Assembly (NCBI GenBank): GCA_018240405.1
Contig: JAFEFW010000619.1
Span: 1 to 43,048, forward strand
Reading direction: 5' to 3'
Origin: Pseudomonadota bacterium
GTDB lineage: Bacteria; Pseudomonadota; Alphaproteobacteria; Acetobacterales; Acetobacteraceae
Length of the DNA stretch: 43,048 bases
The notes below the pieces were generated by a model. That model made no database searches. It worked only from the letters and a program-made list of their open reading frames with translations, and was not told the origin of the DNA. The position numbers were made by a program, and so were the translations under genes. Numbering within the stretch: position 1 is the stretch's first letter; each line of letters opens with the position of its first letter. Of the stretch, positions 1 through 7,972 are shown in pieces.

Positions 1-184
1 AAACGGGTTACCGGATGTGCTCGGCTTGTGGGACCGTCCGGGTCCACCGCGTCAGTGCATCCGGAGGGTGCGATCACCTTATCGGTGATGCGCTATCACG
101 CCTCTCCTGCATGATTTGCGGCGATCGGCCCAGGCACGGACGGTGCCTCTGACGCACCCCGCCGACGCGCCTGCGCCGCAGAGG
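1..184. other. Non-coding left edge
   Basis: No credible gene is seen here. The stretch follows the stop codon of the minus-strand binding-protein gene. It contains two short hairpins: a 6-bp inverted repeat ATCACC/GGTGAT near 84-100 and a 6-bp repeat AGGCAC/GTGCCT near 132-148. Neither is followed by a T-tract on the minus strand, so a terminator role is only possible. Confidence 0.4.
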
Positions 185-1477
185 CTATCCGTAACGATAG
201 AATCGTTCCACCTGCTGCTGTGCCCGCCGCATTGCCACGCGCGGCTCCGCCTGGCCCGACCCCGCGGCGGCGAACATTTCCTGCACGACGAAATAGGCGA
301 ACACTTGCGCCGCGCCCTGGTTGGCGGCCTGCGGCCAGCAGAGCGGCCTTGCGTCCTGACCAGCCGTTGCGAACCAGGTCAGTTTCGGGTCGCTCTGGAA
401 CAGCGGGTTGTTGCCGAACCCCTGCAACACGGGCGTTACGAACCCGGCCGCGCCGGTGACCAGTTTCGGGTACTGCGGCGCCTCCATCAGGAAGGTGATC
501 AGCGCCTTGGATGCCTGGGGGTATTTCTCGTAGCGGTAGATCATCATCGAATCGACCCGAGCCATTGCCGTCGGCATGCCGACGGGGCCGATCGGCATCG
601 GCGCGAAGGCCATATCCGCGGCGATGGCCGGTGTAGTGCGTTTGGCTTGCGTGTACAGCGCCGCGGTCGCGTTCGTCAGGCCGCACTCGCCGGCCAGGAA
701 TGCGGCGGAGCCGCTGCCATCCTTCCAGCCGAGTATTCCTGGGGCAAGGTTAGGATAAAGCTGGCGCAGATACTCGATCGCCGCCAGCGTGCGATCCGAC
801 TCCAGCGCTGGGCGGTTGCTTTCGTTCGCCACCTGGCCGCCGAACGCCCAAAGCAGCCAGTAGGCGAAGCAGTTGCCCTCGGTAAACGACCGGCCCAGCG
901 CGAAGCCGGCCGGGTGGCCAATGCGCTTCAGCGCCTGGCACAGCCGCACCAACTCATCGGTGGTCTTGGGAAAGCTCTCGAACCCCGCCTGGCGCAACCA
1001 TGATACGCGATAGGCCATCGGCACGCCGGTGATGGTGGCGGGGACGTTGAACCAGCGCCCGTACTGCATGCCGTAGTCGCGGGCGAGCGGCGTCCACGGC
1101 CCGTACTTGCTGGCCAGATAGTCGGTGATCTCGCTGACGTTGATCATCCGGTCGTTGACCAGGTGTGCGGTGCCGCCCGGTGCCCAGCACACATCCGCTC
1201 CGGCGGTGTTGGCCAGGTACAGCACGTTCCGGCCGGGGATATCTTCAGGCGGATAGGTCTCAGTCTGGACCGATACGCCAGTCGCGGCAGAGAAGGCGGC
1301 AATATTGGCCGCCAGCGCGTCACCCTCCCCAGGCTGGATGACGGTCGGCCGCAGCAGCAGCAACTGTGCGCCTTTCTCCGGCGTGAAGGGCTGCGAGGCC
1401 GCCCAGGCGTTCGCCCAGTCCAGAAGGGAGGCGGACGCCGCCCCGGCAACCAGCGCTCTGCGGCGCGTCAGGACCAT
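185..1477 (-). CDS. ABC transporter solute-binding protein, family 1 (sugar/polyol-type)
   Basis: This 430-residue exported protein looks like a family-1 extracellular solute-binding protein, the periplasmic receptor of a carbohydrate- or polyamine-type ABC importer. The chosen ATG at 1477 is preceded by a GGGAGATCACC ribosome-binding site. It starts a typical signal peptide (basic LTRRRAL, then an Ala/Ser-rich core ending near AWA), possibly Tat-dependent because of the paired arginines. The open frame runs about 110 codons further upstream, but that part is low-complexity antisense to the divergent gene. The mature part has alternating hydrophobic and Trp/Tyr-rich stretches usual for the fold, including a GECGLTNATAAL segment and a C-terminal PQASKALITFL helix. 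No cognate permease lies in the window; it may lie beyond the left edge. The substrate cannot be read from the sequence. Confidence 0.8.
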   Translation of the reverse strand: MVLTRRRALVAGAASASLLDWANAWAASQPFTPEKGAQLLLLRPTVIQPGEGDALAANIAAFSAATGVSVQTETYPPEDIPGRNVLYLANTAGADVCWAPGGTAHLVNDRMINVSEITDYLASKYGPWTPLARDYGMQYGRWFNVPATITGVPMAYRVSWLRQAGFESFPKTTDELVRLCQALKRIGHPAGFALGRSFTEGNCFAYWLLWAFGGQVANESNRPALESDRTLAAIEYLRQLYPNLAPGILGWKDGSGSAAFLAGECGLTNATAALYTQAKRTTPAIAADMAFAPMPIGPVGMPTAMARVDSMMIYRYEKYPQASKALITFLMEAPQYPKLVTGAAGFVTPVLQGFGNNPLFQSDPKLTWFATAGQDARPLCWPQAANQGAAQVFAYFVVQEMFAAAGSGQAEPRVAMRRAQQQVERFYRYG

Positions 1478-1558
1478 GGTGATCTCCCGGACCGTGCTTA
1501 TCGCGGATGAGATATGACTTGAGCCCAACCCGGTGCAAGGAAGTTTCGTCACCCCGGC

Positions 1559-1587
1559 TTGACACCCCGCGGCCGAGAGCGTTGCAG
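1559..1587 (+). promoter_or_regulatory. Possible promoter of the peptide ABC operon
   Basis: A perfect -35-like TTGACA at 1559-1564 is followed after 17 bases by a weak -10-like TTGCAG at 1582-1587, about 60 bases before the ATG at 1647. It lies in the 169-base divergent spacer between the two binding-protein genes. The -10 match is poor, so this is a suggestion only. Confidence 0.3.
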
Positions 1588-1646
1588 TGCCGGCGATGAC
1601 AGGCGGGCTGCCGGAACGACGGGACTCGCCCGCGGTGGAGGAAACA

Positions 1647-3419
1647 ATGACGAACGATCCGCGTCCCTTTGCGACGGAACGGCGCAGCGTAATCAAAGGC
1701 GGACTGGCGGCAGCGGCCAGCGTGATGTTGCCGGAAGGCGTCGTGTCAAACGCAGCGCTGGCGCAGGGCGCGGACATCCCGCGCGAGAAGACCATGGTGC
1801 TGATCGGCATCAACGCCCGTGACGGCCGCTGGGTCGACTATGAGTTGTGGAATCCGTATGCCATTGGCTCCAACCACCAGAACGGCATCAACCTGATCTA
1901 TGAGCCGCTGGCCTATTACAGCGCCTTCGCCAACAAGATGTATATGTGGCTGGCGGAGAGTTACGAGTACACGCCCGACTTCAAGCGCCTGACGATCAAG
2001 ACCCGCTCCGGCATCAAATGGAGCGACGGCACGCCATTCAGTGCCGAGGACGTCGCCTATACCTTCAACACGCTGCGCGACCTCGGGCCGAAGGCGAAAT
2101 GGGGCATCGACGTTGCGCAGGCGCTGCAGGAAGCGAAGGCGATCGATGCCAACACCGTCGTGCTCGACTTCAAGATTCCCTCCCCGCGCTTCTTCTTCTT
2201 CTGCACCTACAAGTTCGACATCGGCGTGCCGATCGTGCCGAAGCACGTGTTCAGCGGCAATGACTGGTCGAACTTCAAGAATTTCGACATCGCCAAGGGC
2301 TGGCCGGTCAGCACCGGGCCGTGGCGCGTGACCGACGCCTCGTTGCAGCAGAAAGTGTTCGAGCGGCGCGCCACCTGGTGGGCGGCGGAGCAGGGCCTGG
2401 CGCCGATGCCGCAGGTGCTGAAGAATATCTGGCTGCCCAACGTGGCGGAGCAGCAGACGGCGCAGGCGCATATCACCGGCCAGGTGGACATGGGCGGCGT
2501 GCTGCAGCCGGCGACCTTCCCGACCGTGTTCCGGCAGAATCCGAAAGTGTCCAGCTACACCGGCCAGCAGCCGCCCTATGGCTATGTCGATTGGTGGCCG
2601 ATCTCGCTGTACCTGAACAATGAGGAGAAGCCGTTCGACGACAAGGATGTGCGCTGGGCGATCAGCCACTACATCGACCGTAAGCAGATCGTCGATGTCG
2701 GTTACCTCGGCGCCTCGTCCGTTTCGTCGCTGCCGATGCCGCCCTATCCGCCGCTGCAGCCCTATTTCGACGCGGTGAAGGACCTGCTGGAGAAATACAA
2801 CACGCTGGCCTTCGATCCGAAGAAGGGCGACGCGCTGCTGCAGGCCAAAGGGTTCAAGAAGGACGGCGAGAACTGGATGAAGCCGGACGGCTCGCCGTTC
2901 ACGCTGGACATTATCGGCTTCGGCGGCTCCGGCCCCGCCATCGGGCCGGTGCTGTCGCAGTTGCTGAAGCGGCGCGGCGTGGCCGCAACGATGGGCCTGC
3001 CGCCGAACTTCGATGAGCGGTTCCAGAAGGGCCAGTATACCGGCTCGATCTACGGCCACGGCGGCTCGATCCGGGAGCCGTTCGATACGCTGCGCCTGTA
3101 CCAGGGCAAGAGCATCGCGGTGCCCGGCGCGCACCTGGTGAATTTCAGCCGCTGGAAGAACGCCGAGTTCGACAAGATCGTCGATGAGGTCTACGTCACC
3201 GACCCGACCAACGTGCCGCGGCTGAAGGATCTGTTCCGCGCGGCGATGGAGATCTGGCTGCCTGACCTGCCGGATGTGCAACTGGTCCAGAACTACCATC
3301 GCATCCCGCTGAACACGTCACGCTGGACCAACTGGCCCGGCACCGACAACGCCTATGTCAACACCGCGTCGTGGCACCTGACCTTCCCGCTTGTGCTGTG
3401 GAGCCTGAAATCGGCCTGA
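1647..3419 (+). CDS. ABC transporter substrate-binding protein, family 5 (peptide-type)
   Basis: This 590-residue periplasmic receptor is the first gene of a dipeptide/oligopeptide-type importer. The ATG at 1647 follows GTGGAGGAAAC, a strong ribosome-binding site; an in-frame ATG 60 bases upstream has no such site. The N-terminus carries ERRSVIKGG followed by an Ala-rich core, a likely Tat-type signal peptide. Family-5 hallmarks are visible: IYEPLAYYS near the start of the mature protein, IKWSDGTPFSAEDVAYTFNTL (the usual W-x-DG-x-P-F-x-A-x-D-V block), STGPWRVT, and a late FDKIVDE segment. The permease gene follows after 4 bases, so binding protein and channel are surely co-transcribed. Family-5 proteins bind peptides but also sugars, opines and nickel, so the ligand is uncertain. 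Confidence 0.9.
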   Translation: MTNDPRPFATERRSVIKGGLAAAASVMLPEGVVSNAALAQGADIPREKTMVLIGINARDGRWVDYELWNPYAIGSNHQNGINLIYEPLAYYSAFANKMYMWLAESYEYTPDFKRLTIKTRSGIKWSDGTPFSAEDVAYTFNTLRDLGPKAKWGIDVAQALQEAKAIDANTVVLDFKIPSPRFFFFCTYKFDIGVPIVPKHVFSGNDWSNFKNFDIAKGWPVSTGPWRVTDASLQQKVFERRATWWAAEQGLAPMPQVLKNIWLPNVAEQQTAQAHITGQVDMGGVLQPATFPTVFRQNPKVSSYTGQQPPYGYVDWWPISLYLNNEEKPFDDKDVRWAISHYIDRKQIVDVGYLGASSVSSLPMPPYPPLQPYFDAVKDLLEKYNTLAFDPKKGDALLQAKGFKKDGENWMKPDGSPFTLDIIGFGGSGPAIGPVLSQLLKRRGVAATMGLPPNFDERFQKGQYTGSIYGHGGSIREPFDTLRLYQGKSIAVPGAHLVNFSRWKNAEFDKIVDEVYVTDPTNVPRLKDLFRAAMEIWLPDLPDVQLVQNYHRIPLNTSRWTNWPGTDNAYVNTASWHLTFPLVLWSLKSA

Positions 3420-3423
3420 CGGC

Positions 3424-4428
3424 ATGGGCCTGTATTTTGTCGCGAAGCGGTTCGGCGTCTTCCTGGTCATCGTGTGGCTGGCGGCGACGCTGAACTTCTT
3501 CCTGCCCCGCCTGTCGGGCGATGATCCGGTGGCAAACAAGCTGATGGAGCAGGCCTCCCTCGGCGGCTACGCGCAGGCCGGCATCGCGGAGATGGTCAAG
3601 GTCTACAACCAGCATTTCGGCCTGGATAAGCCACTGCTTACGCAATACCTGAACTATGTCGGCAACGTTGCGCACGGCGACCTGAACTATTCCATTGCCA
3701 ACTATCCGCGCACAGTCGTCGACATGATCGCCGAGGCGCTGCCCTGGACCGTCGGCCTGCTGGGCATGACCACGCTCGTCTCCTTCGCGCTGGGCACGTT
3801 TCTCGGCGCGCTGCTGGCCTGGCCGGGGGCGCCGCGCTGGCTGCAATGGTTCATGCCGCCGCTCTGGGCGCTGCACGCCATCCCGTTCTTCCTGCTGGGC
3901 CTGGTGCTGATGTGGCTGCTGGCGTTCCAGTTCCAAATCCTGCCGATCTTCGGCGGCCACAGCCCCGGCGCGAAAGTCGGCTTGACGGTTGGCTTCGTCC
4001 TGGACGTGCTGCGCCATGCGGTATTGCCGTCGCTGTCGATCGTGCTGGTGTCGGTGGGCGGCTGGGCGCTGGCGATGCGCGGCATGATGGTGACGACGAT
4101 GGGCGAGGACTACGTCACCTTCGCCGAGGCCAAGGGGTTGCGCAGCCTGACCATTTTCATGCGGTACTGCATGCGCAACGCCATCCTGCCGCAGACCACG
4201 GCGCTGGCGCTGGCGCTCGGTCAGATCCTGTCGGGTGCGGTCCTGGTGGAAGTCATCTTCGGCTACCCCGGCATCGGCGCGCTGCTGTTCCAGGCGATCC
4301 AGGAGAACGACTTTTTCGTTATCCAGGGCGTCGTGTTCACCGTCATCGTCGGCCTTGGCTTCGCGACGTTCCTGCTCGACATTCTGTATCCGTGGCTGGA
4401 CCCGCGGATCACCTACCGGCGCAGTTGA
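3424..4428 (+). CDS. ABC transporter permease, DppB/OppB type
   Basis: This 334-residue inner-membrane permease belongs to the binding-protein-dependent transport family. The N-terminus (YFVAKRFGVFLVIVWLAATLNFFLPRL) is the first membrane helix of DppB-like subunits, followed by the large periplasmic loop and about five more helices. The EAA-type cytoplasmic loop that docks on the ATPase lies around EAKGLRSLTIF. The C-terminal segment with VEVIFGYPGIG and LDILYPWLDPRI is typical of the subfamily. The gene starts 4 bases after the binding protein. Its stop overlaps the run-in to the next permease, whose ATG begins 2 bases later, so the two permeases are translationally coupled and likely form the heterodimeric channel. 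Confidence 0.92.
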   Translation: MGLYFVAKRFGVFLVIVWLAATLNFFLPRLSGDDPVANKLMEQASLGGYAQAGIAEMVKVYNQHFGLDKPLLTQYLNYVGNVAHGDLNYSIANYPRTVVDMIAEALPWTVGLLGMTTLVSFALGTFLGALLAWPGAPRWLQWFMPPLWALHAIPFFLLGLVLMWLLAFQFQILPIFGGHSPGAKVGLTVGFVLDVLRHAVLPSLSIVLVSVGGWALAMRGMMVTTMGEDYVTFAEAKGLRSLTIFMRYCMRNAILPQTTALALALGQILSGAVLVEVIFGYPGIGALLFQAIQENDFFVIQGVVFTVIVGLGFATFLLDILYPWLDPRITYRRS

Positions 4429-4429
4429 G

Positions 4430-5269
4430 ATGCGCCGCTATCTCGCCCGCAACGTCTCGCTGGTCGTCGGCATCGTGCTGCTGGGCTTGCTGACCGTATT
4501 CATGGTGGTCGGGGCTTTCACGGTCGACACATCGAACGCGCAGGCGTTATCCGTTCCGGCGCTACAACCCCCGTCCTGGGAGTATCCGTTCGGCACCGAC
4601 CGGCAGGGCAGGGACCTGCTGGCGGTGATGGTCGCCGGCACGCCGCTGACGCTGCGCATCGGCTTCATCGCCGGCTTCTTTGGCGTCGGCGTCGGCGCGG
4701 TGCTGGCGTTCGTCGCCGCCTATTACGGCGGCTGGGTGGACACGATCATCCGCGGCATCGCCGATATCGGCCTGACCGTGCCGGGACTGCTGGTGCTGAT
4801 CATCATCGCCGTGTCGCTGAAGGGCACGCTGACGGTGACACAGATGGCGCTGATCGTTGCGTCCCTGTCCTGGCTGAACCCAACCCGCACCATCCGCTCC
4901 CAGGTCCTGACCCTCCGCCAGCGCGGCTTCGTCGAGATCGCAAGGCTCAACGGCATGTCCGGCCCCGAAATCATCTTCTTCGAGCTGATGCCGAACCTGC
5001 TGCCGTACCTGGCGGCGACGCTGGTAGCTGCCGTGTCGAACGCGATCCTGGCCTCGGTCGGCCTGGAAGTGCTGGGCCTCGGTCCGGTCGAATCGCCCAC
5101 CATCGGCATGACGCTGTATTGGGTGAACTTCAATGCCGCGATCATCAACGGCTGGTGGTGGTGGTGGCTGGCGCCGCTGGTGGTGATCCTGATCGTCTTC
5201 CTGGGCCTGTTCTTCCTGACGGTCGGCCTCGATGAGATCGCCAACCCCCGACTGCGGCGGGCGGTATGA
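4430..5269 (+). CDS. ABC transporter permease, DppC/OppC type
   Basis: This 279-residue second permease has an N-terminal helix (LVVGIVLLGLLTVFMVVGAF) and then a periplasmic segment with the DppC signature YPFGTDRQGRDLLAVMVAGTP. The membrane core follows with an EIARLNGMSGPEIIFFELMPNLLPYL loop that matches the EAA motif in position. The start at 4430 lies directly after the upstream stop (TGAGATG). A longer in-frame start at 4235 would read through the preceding gene in another frame and is rejected. The tail contains an unusual NGWWWWWLAP run before the last helix. The stop overlaps the start of the ATPase gene by 4 bases (ATGA). Confidence 0.92.
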   Translation: MRRYLARNVSLVVGIVLLGLLTVFMVVGAFTVDTSNAQALSVPALQPPSWEYPFGTDRQGRDLLAVMVAGTPLTLRIGFIAGFFGVGVGAVLAFVAAYYGGWVDTIIRGIADIGLTVPGLLVLIIIAVSLKGTLTVTQMALIVASLSWLNPTRTIRSQVLTLRQRGFVEIARLNGMSGPEIIFFELMPNLLPYLAATLVAAVSNAILASVGLEVLGLGPVESPTIGMTLYWVNFNAAIINGWWWWWLAPLVVILIVFLGLFFLTVGLDEIANPRLRRAV

Positions 5270-6222
5270 GCGAAACGATCCTGCGTGTCGAGCGCCTGCG
5301 CGTGGCCTACGACCACCCGCGCGGCGTGGTGCGCGCCGTCGATGACGTCAGTTTCAGCCTGCGCCCGCACGAACGGTTTGGCCTCGCCGGCGAGTCCGGA
5401 TCGGGCAAGTCCACCATGGCGCTGGCGATCCTGCGCATGATCAAGCGGCCGGGCCGTATCGAGGGCGGCGAGGTCTGGCTGGGCGACACCGCGCTGTCCG
5501 GCCTGGACACCGACCGCATGCGCGCGCTGCGCCTTGCCGGCATCGCCATGGTGCCACAGGGCTCGATGAACTCGCTGAACCCGGTGGTGCGCATCCGCGA
5601 CCAGATCGGCGATGCACTGGCCGATCACGGCGTCGGGCTGAAGGGGCGCGCGCTGGCGGAGCGTGTGCGCGATCTGCTGGCGCAGGTCGGGCTGCCGCCG
5701 GATGTGGCGCGAAAGTACCCGCACGAGTTGTCCGGTGGCATGAAGCAGCGGGCCTGCATCGCCATCGCCATCTGCCTGCGCCCAAAGGTCATCATTGCGG
5801 ACGAGCCCACCAGCGCGCTGGATGTCGTGGTTCAGAAACAGGTGATGCAGACCCTGGGCCGCGTGCAGCAGGACCTTGGCGCCGCCATCATCCTGGTGGG
5901 CCACGACATGGGCCTGATGGCGCAGTTCGTCGACCGGCTTGGCATCATGTACGCCGGCCGCCTCGTCGAAGTGGCGCCGATCCGCGACATCATCACCGCG
6001 CCGCGGCACCCCTACACGCGGATGCTGATCGAAAGCCTGCCCTCGCTGGAGCAGCGCGGCGGCTTGCGCGGCATTCCAGGCCTCGCGCCACTGCTGCGCG
6101 AGTTGCCGCCGGGCTGTGCCTTTCACCCGCGCTGCCCCGCCGCCACCGAGCGCTGCCGGAGCGAAAAACCGGCCGTGCGGGCGATGGGAGAGGACGCCAC
6201 CGTGGCGTGCCATTTGGCATGA
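5266..6222 (+). CDS. ABC transporter ATP-binding protein, DppD/OppD type
   Basis: This 318-residue cytoplasmic ATPase energises the peptide-type importer. Visible motifs, in order, are Walker A GESGSGKST (residues 42-50), a Q-loop around VPQGSMNSLNP, the signature LSGGMKQR, Walker B IIADEPTSALD, and the switch histidine in VGHDMG. The C-terminal oligopeptide/dipeptide extension has the Cys motif CAFHPRCPAATERC, found in DppD/OppD-like subunits and in some relatives linked to an iron-sulfur cluster. The gene overlaps the permease stop by four bases and lies 10 bases ahead of the second ATPase. All key residues are intact. Confidence 0.94.
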   Translation: MSETILRVERLRVAYDHPRGVVRAVDDVSFSLRPHERFGLAGESGSGKSTMALAILRMIKRPGRIEGGEVWLGDTALSGLDTDRMRALRLAGIAMVPQGSMNSLNPVVRIRDQIGDALADHGVGLKGRALAERVRDLLAQVGLPPDVARKYPHELSGGMKQRACIAIAICLRPKVIIADEPTSALDVVVQKQVMQTLGRVQQDLGAAIILVGHDMGLMAQFVDRLGIMYAGRLVEVAPIRDIITAPRHPYTRMLIESLPSLEQRGGLRGIPGLAPLLRELPPGCAFHPRCPAATERCRSEKPAVRAMGEDATVACHLA

Positions 6223-6232
6223 GTTTCCGGGC

Positions 6233-7216
6233 ATGAGCGCGCTGATCGACCTGCACGACGTCGGCAAGACCTTCGCCGGCGGCAAGGTGGCGCTGGAGAA
6301 GGTTTCGCTGACGCTGACCGCGGACCAGCCGCGCTTTATCGCTGTCGTTGGCGAAAGTGGCAGCGGCAAGACCACGCTCGCGCGCCTGCTGCTGGGCATG
6401 ATCGCGCCCACCACCGGCACGGTCCGGTACCAGGGCGACGACCTGCAGCGCCTGTCCGCCGCGCGCCGCCGCGACTTCCGCCACGACGTGCAGGCCGTGT
6501 TCCAGGACCCGTATGAAGTCTACAACCCGTTCTACCGCGTCGATCATGTGCTGACGATGCCGGTGCGGAAGTTTCGCCTGGCCAGGAGCCGAGCCGAAGG
6601 GCGGGCACTGATTGAAACGGCACTGCGGTCGGTTGGCCTGCGGCCGGAGGAAATCCTTGGCCGCTACCCGCACCAGCTTTCTGGCGGCCAGCGCCAGCGC
6701 ATCATGGTGGCGCGGGCGCTGCTGCTGAAGCCAAAGCTGATCGTCGCCGATGAACCGGTGTCGATGGTCGATGCCTCGCTGCGCGCAACGATATTGACCA
6801 GCCTGCGCCGCCTGCACGAGGAGATGGGAATCTCCATCCTGTACATCACGCACGATCTCGCCACAGCCTATCAGGTCGCGGACTCGATCATCGTGCTGTA
6901 TCGCGCCGCGGTGGCCGAGGCCGGCCATGTCGAGCGCGTGGTGAAAGCGCCGCTGCATCCGTATACACAGTTGCTGATCGGCTCCATCCCGCGCGTCAGC
7001 ACGGAACGCGATTGGGTCGGTGAGGAACGTCCCGCCGGCCGCGCGCCGAGCGAAACCGGGTGCCGCTTCGCGGATCGCTGTCCGTCGGCGACAGAGCACT
7101 GCCTGCTGCAGACACCGCCGCTGTTTCGGGTGGCGGATGATCACGCCTCCGCCTGCTTTCTGCAGCGGAACGCGCCTGCAATGACGGACGCGCAGCTATC
7201 CAGCCTGCTGGCGTAG
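6233..7216 (+). CDS. ABC transporter ATP-binding protein, DppF/OppF type
   Basis: This 327-residue partner ATPase completes the importer. It shows Walker A GESGSGKTT (residues 40-48), a Q-loop in AVFQDPYEVYNPF, the signature LSGGQRQR, Walker B LIVADEPVSMVD and the switch histidine ITHDLA. It ends in the same type of Cys-containing extension (CRFADRCPSATEHC). The ATG at 6233 was chosen because the domain starts there (SALIDLHDVGKTF). The in-frame start at 6116 would add 39 residues that only mirror the end of the upstream ATPase gene. With this gene the operon (binding protein, two permeases, two ATPases) is complete. It runs into a palindromic repeat and a convergent gene. Confidence 0.94.
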   Translation: MSALIDLHDVGKTFAGGKVALEKVSLTLTADQPRFIAVVGESGSGKTTLARLLLGMIAPTTGTVRYQGDDLQRLSAARRRDFRHDVQAVFQDPYEVYNPFYRVDHVLTMPVRKFRLARSRAEGRALIETALRSVGLRPEEILGRYPHQLSGGQRQRIMVARALLLKPKLIVADEPVSMVDASLRATILTSLRRLHEEMGISILYITHDLATAYQVADSIIVLYRAAVAEAGHVERVVKAPLHPYTQLLIGSIPRVSTERDWVGEERPAGRAPSETGCRFADRCPSATEHCLLQTPPLFRVADDHASACFLQRNAPAMTDAQLSSLLA

Positions 7217-7219
7217 CTT

Positions 7220-7268
7220 AGAGCGCGATCGCCTGAGGCCGCAGGTCAGAAGGCGTGAATCGCGCTCT
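7220..7268. repeat. Intergenic palindrome, first unit
   Basis: A 10-bp perfect inverted repeat, AGAGCGCGAT at 7220-7229 and ATCGCGCTCT at 7259-7268, encloses an inner 5-bp stem, CGCCT at 7230-7234 with AGGCG at 7251-7255. It would fold as one long stem with a 3-base bulge on one side. It sits just after the last ABC gene and lacks a T-tract. It resembles the mosaic palindromic repeats (RIME-like) scattered in alphaproteobacterial genomes. It may help end transcription between the converging genes. Confidence 0.7.
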
Positions 7269-7283
7269 CAAACAAGGAGTTGC

Positions 7284-7320
7284 AGAGCATGATACGGTCA
7301 ACCTGAACCTATCATGCTCT
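7284..7320. repeat. Intergenic palindrome, second unit
   Basis: An 11-bp perfect inverted repeat, AGAGCATGATA at 7284-7294 and TATCATGCTCT at 7310-7320, has a 15-base loop. The right arm overlaps the TAG stop of the minus-strand gene at 7319. The arm sequence is like that of abundant alphaproteobacterial intergenic palindromes built on an AGAGCATGAT core. It stands 15 bases from the first palindrome, and the two look like parts of one composite element. Confidence 0.7.
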
Positions 7321-7822
7321 ACCGCGCCTGCCGCTCCGGCGTGAGGCGCAGCTGCAGGAATGTCTTGCCGTTGAAATCGCGGAACCCAACGACCCCCAGG
7401 TACACGCCCTGGCTTGTCATCAGTTCGGTCCGGCACGCCTTGTCGGCAAAGTGCGGCGGCGTAATGTCCAGGATTCGCGATTGCACACGATACGCCGCGG
7501 GATCCTGCTCCACTGTCGCACGCACGTCGTCCGCGGACGTCGCCGCGCATTGCGCCGCCAGTTGCTCCAGCCGCTGCCGCTCCGCCGCCTCGGCCGCCTC
7601 CCTTCGTTTGCGTGCGGCTTCCGCTTCCGCCGCCTGGCGTCGCCGATACGCCTCCGCCTCACGCTGCTGCGCGGCGAGGCAGTTCGGGTCCGGCGGCTGT
7701 GGCGCCATCATGTAGCCGGGGATCGGCAATGGGCGGCAATCCGGACCAAGCCGGTAAGGCGCCTGCGCGGCGGCGGGCGTTGCAGCGCCGATGAGAAGTG
7801 CCAGAAGCAGGATGATCCGCAC
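7319..7822 (-). CDS. Secreted hypothetical protein with charged coiled coil
   Basis: This 167-residue protein has a clear signal peptide (MRIILLLALLIGAATPAAAQA), so it is probably periplasmic. After a Pro-rich segment containing two Cys, residues about 50-95 form an Ala/Glu/Arg-rich heptad-like helix (repeats of AEAEAARKRREAAEAA type), very likely a coiled coil. A globular C-terminal part of about 70 residues (DDVRATVEQDP to RLTPERQ) contains two more Cys. No family could be named. The gene converges on the peptide ABC operon and its stop lies inside a palindromic repeat. It has its own promoter region or follows the 150-base gap after the SGNH hydrolase gene. Confidence 0.7.
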   Translation of the reverse strand: MRIILLLALLIGAATPAAAQAPYRLGPDCRPLPIPGYMMAPQPPDPNCLAAQQREAEAYRRRQAAEAEAARKRREAAEAAERQRLEQLAAQCAATSADDVRATVEQDPAAYRVQSRILDITPPHFADKACRTELMTSQGVYLGVVGFRDFNGKTFLQLRLTPERQAR

Positions 7823-7972
7823 GCTGTCCGTCTCCGCCAGTCCTGCGCCGAGGGTTAGTCAGTCGGTTGGTGACGGTCAATCGCGGCCAGAAGCCAAACG
7901 ATGGGCGTAAGGCGATCATGTCCCGCGTTGCGAATATCCTGATGTGCATGCGTGCGGTACACGTGCAGTGCC

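Noticed and set aside
1746-3299. 517-codon minus-strand frame
   Set aside because: It is the antisense shadow of the binding-protein gene at 1647-3419, with His/Arg/Leu-rich low-complexity sequence.
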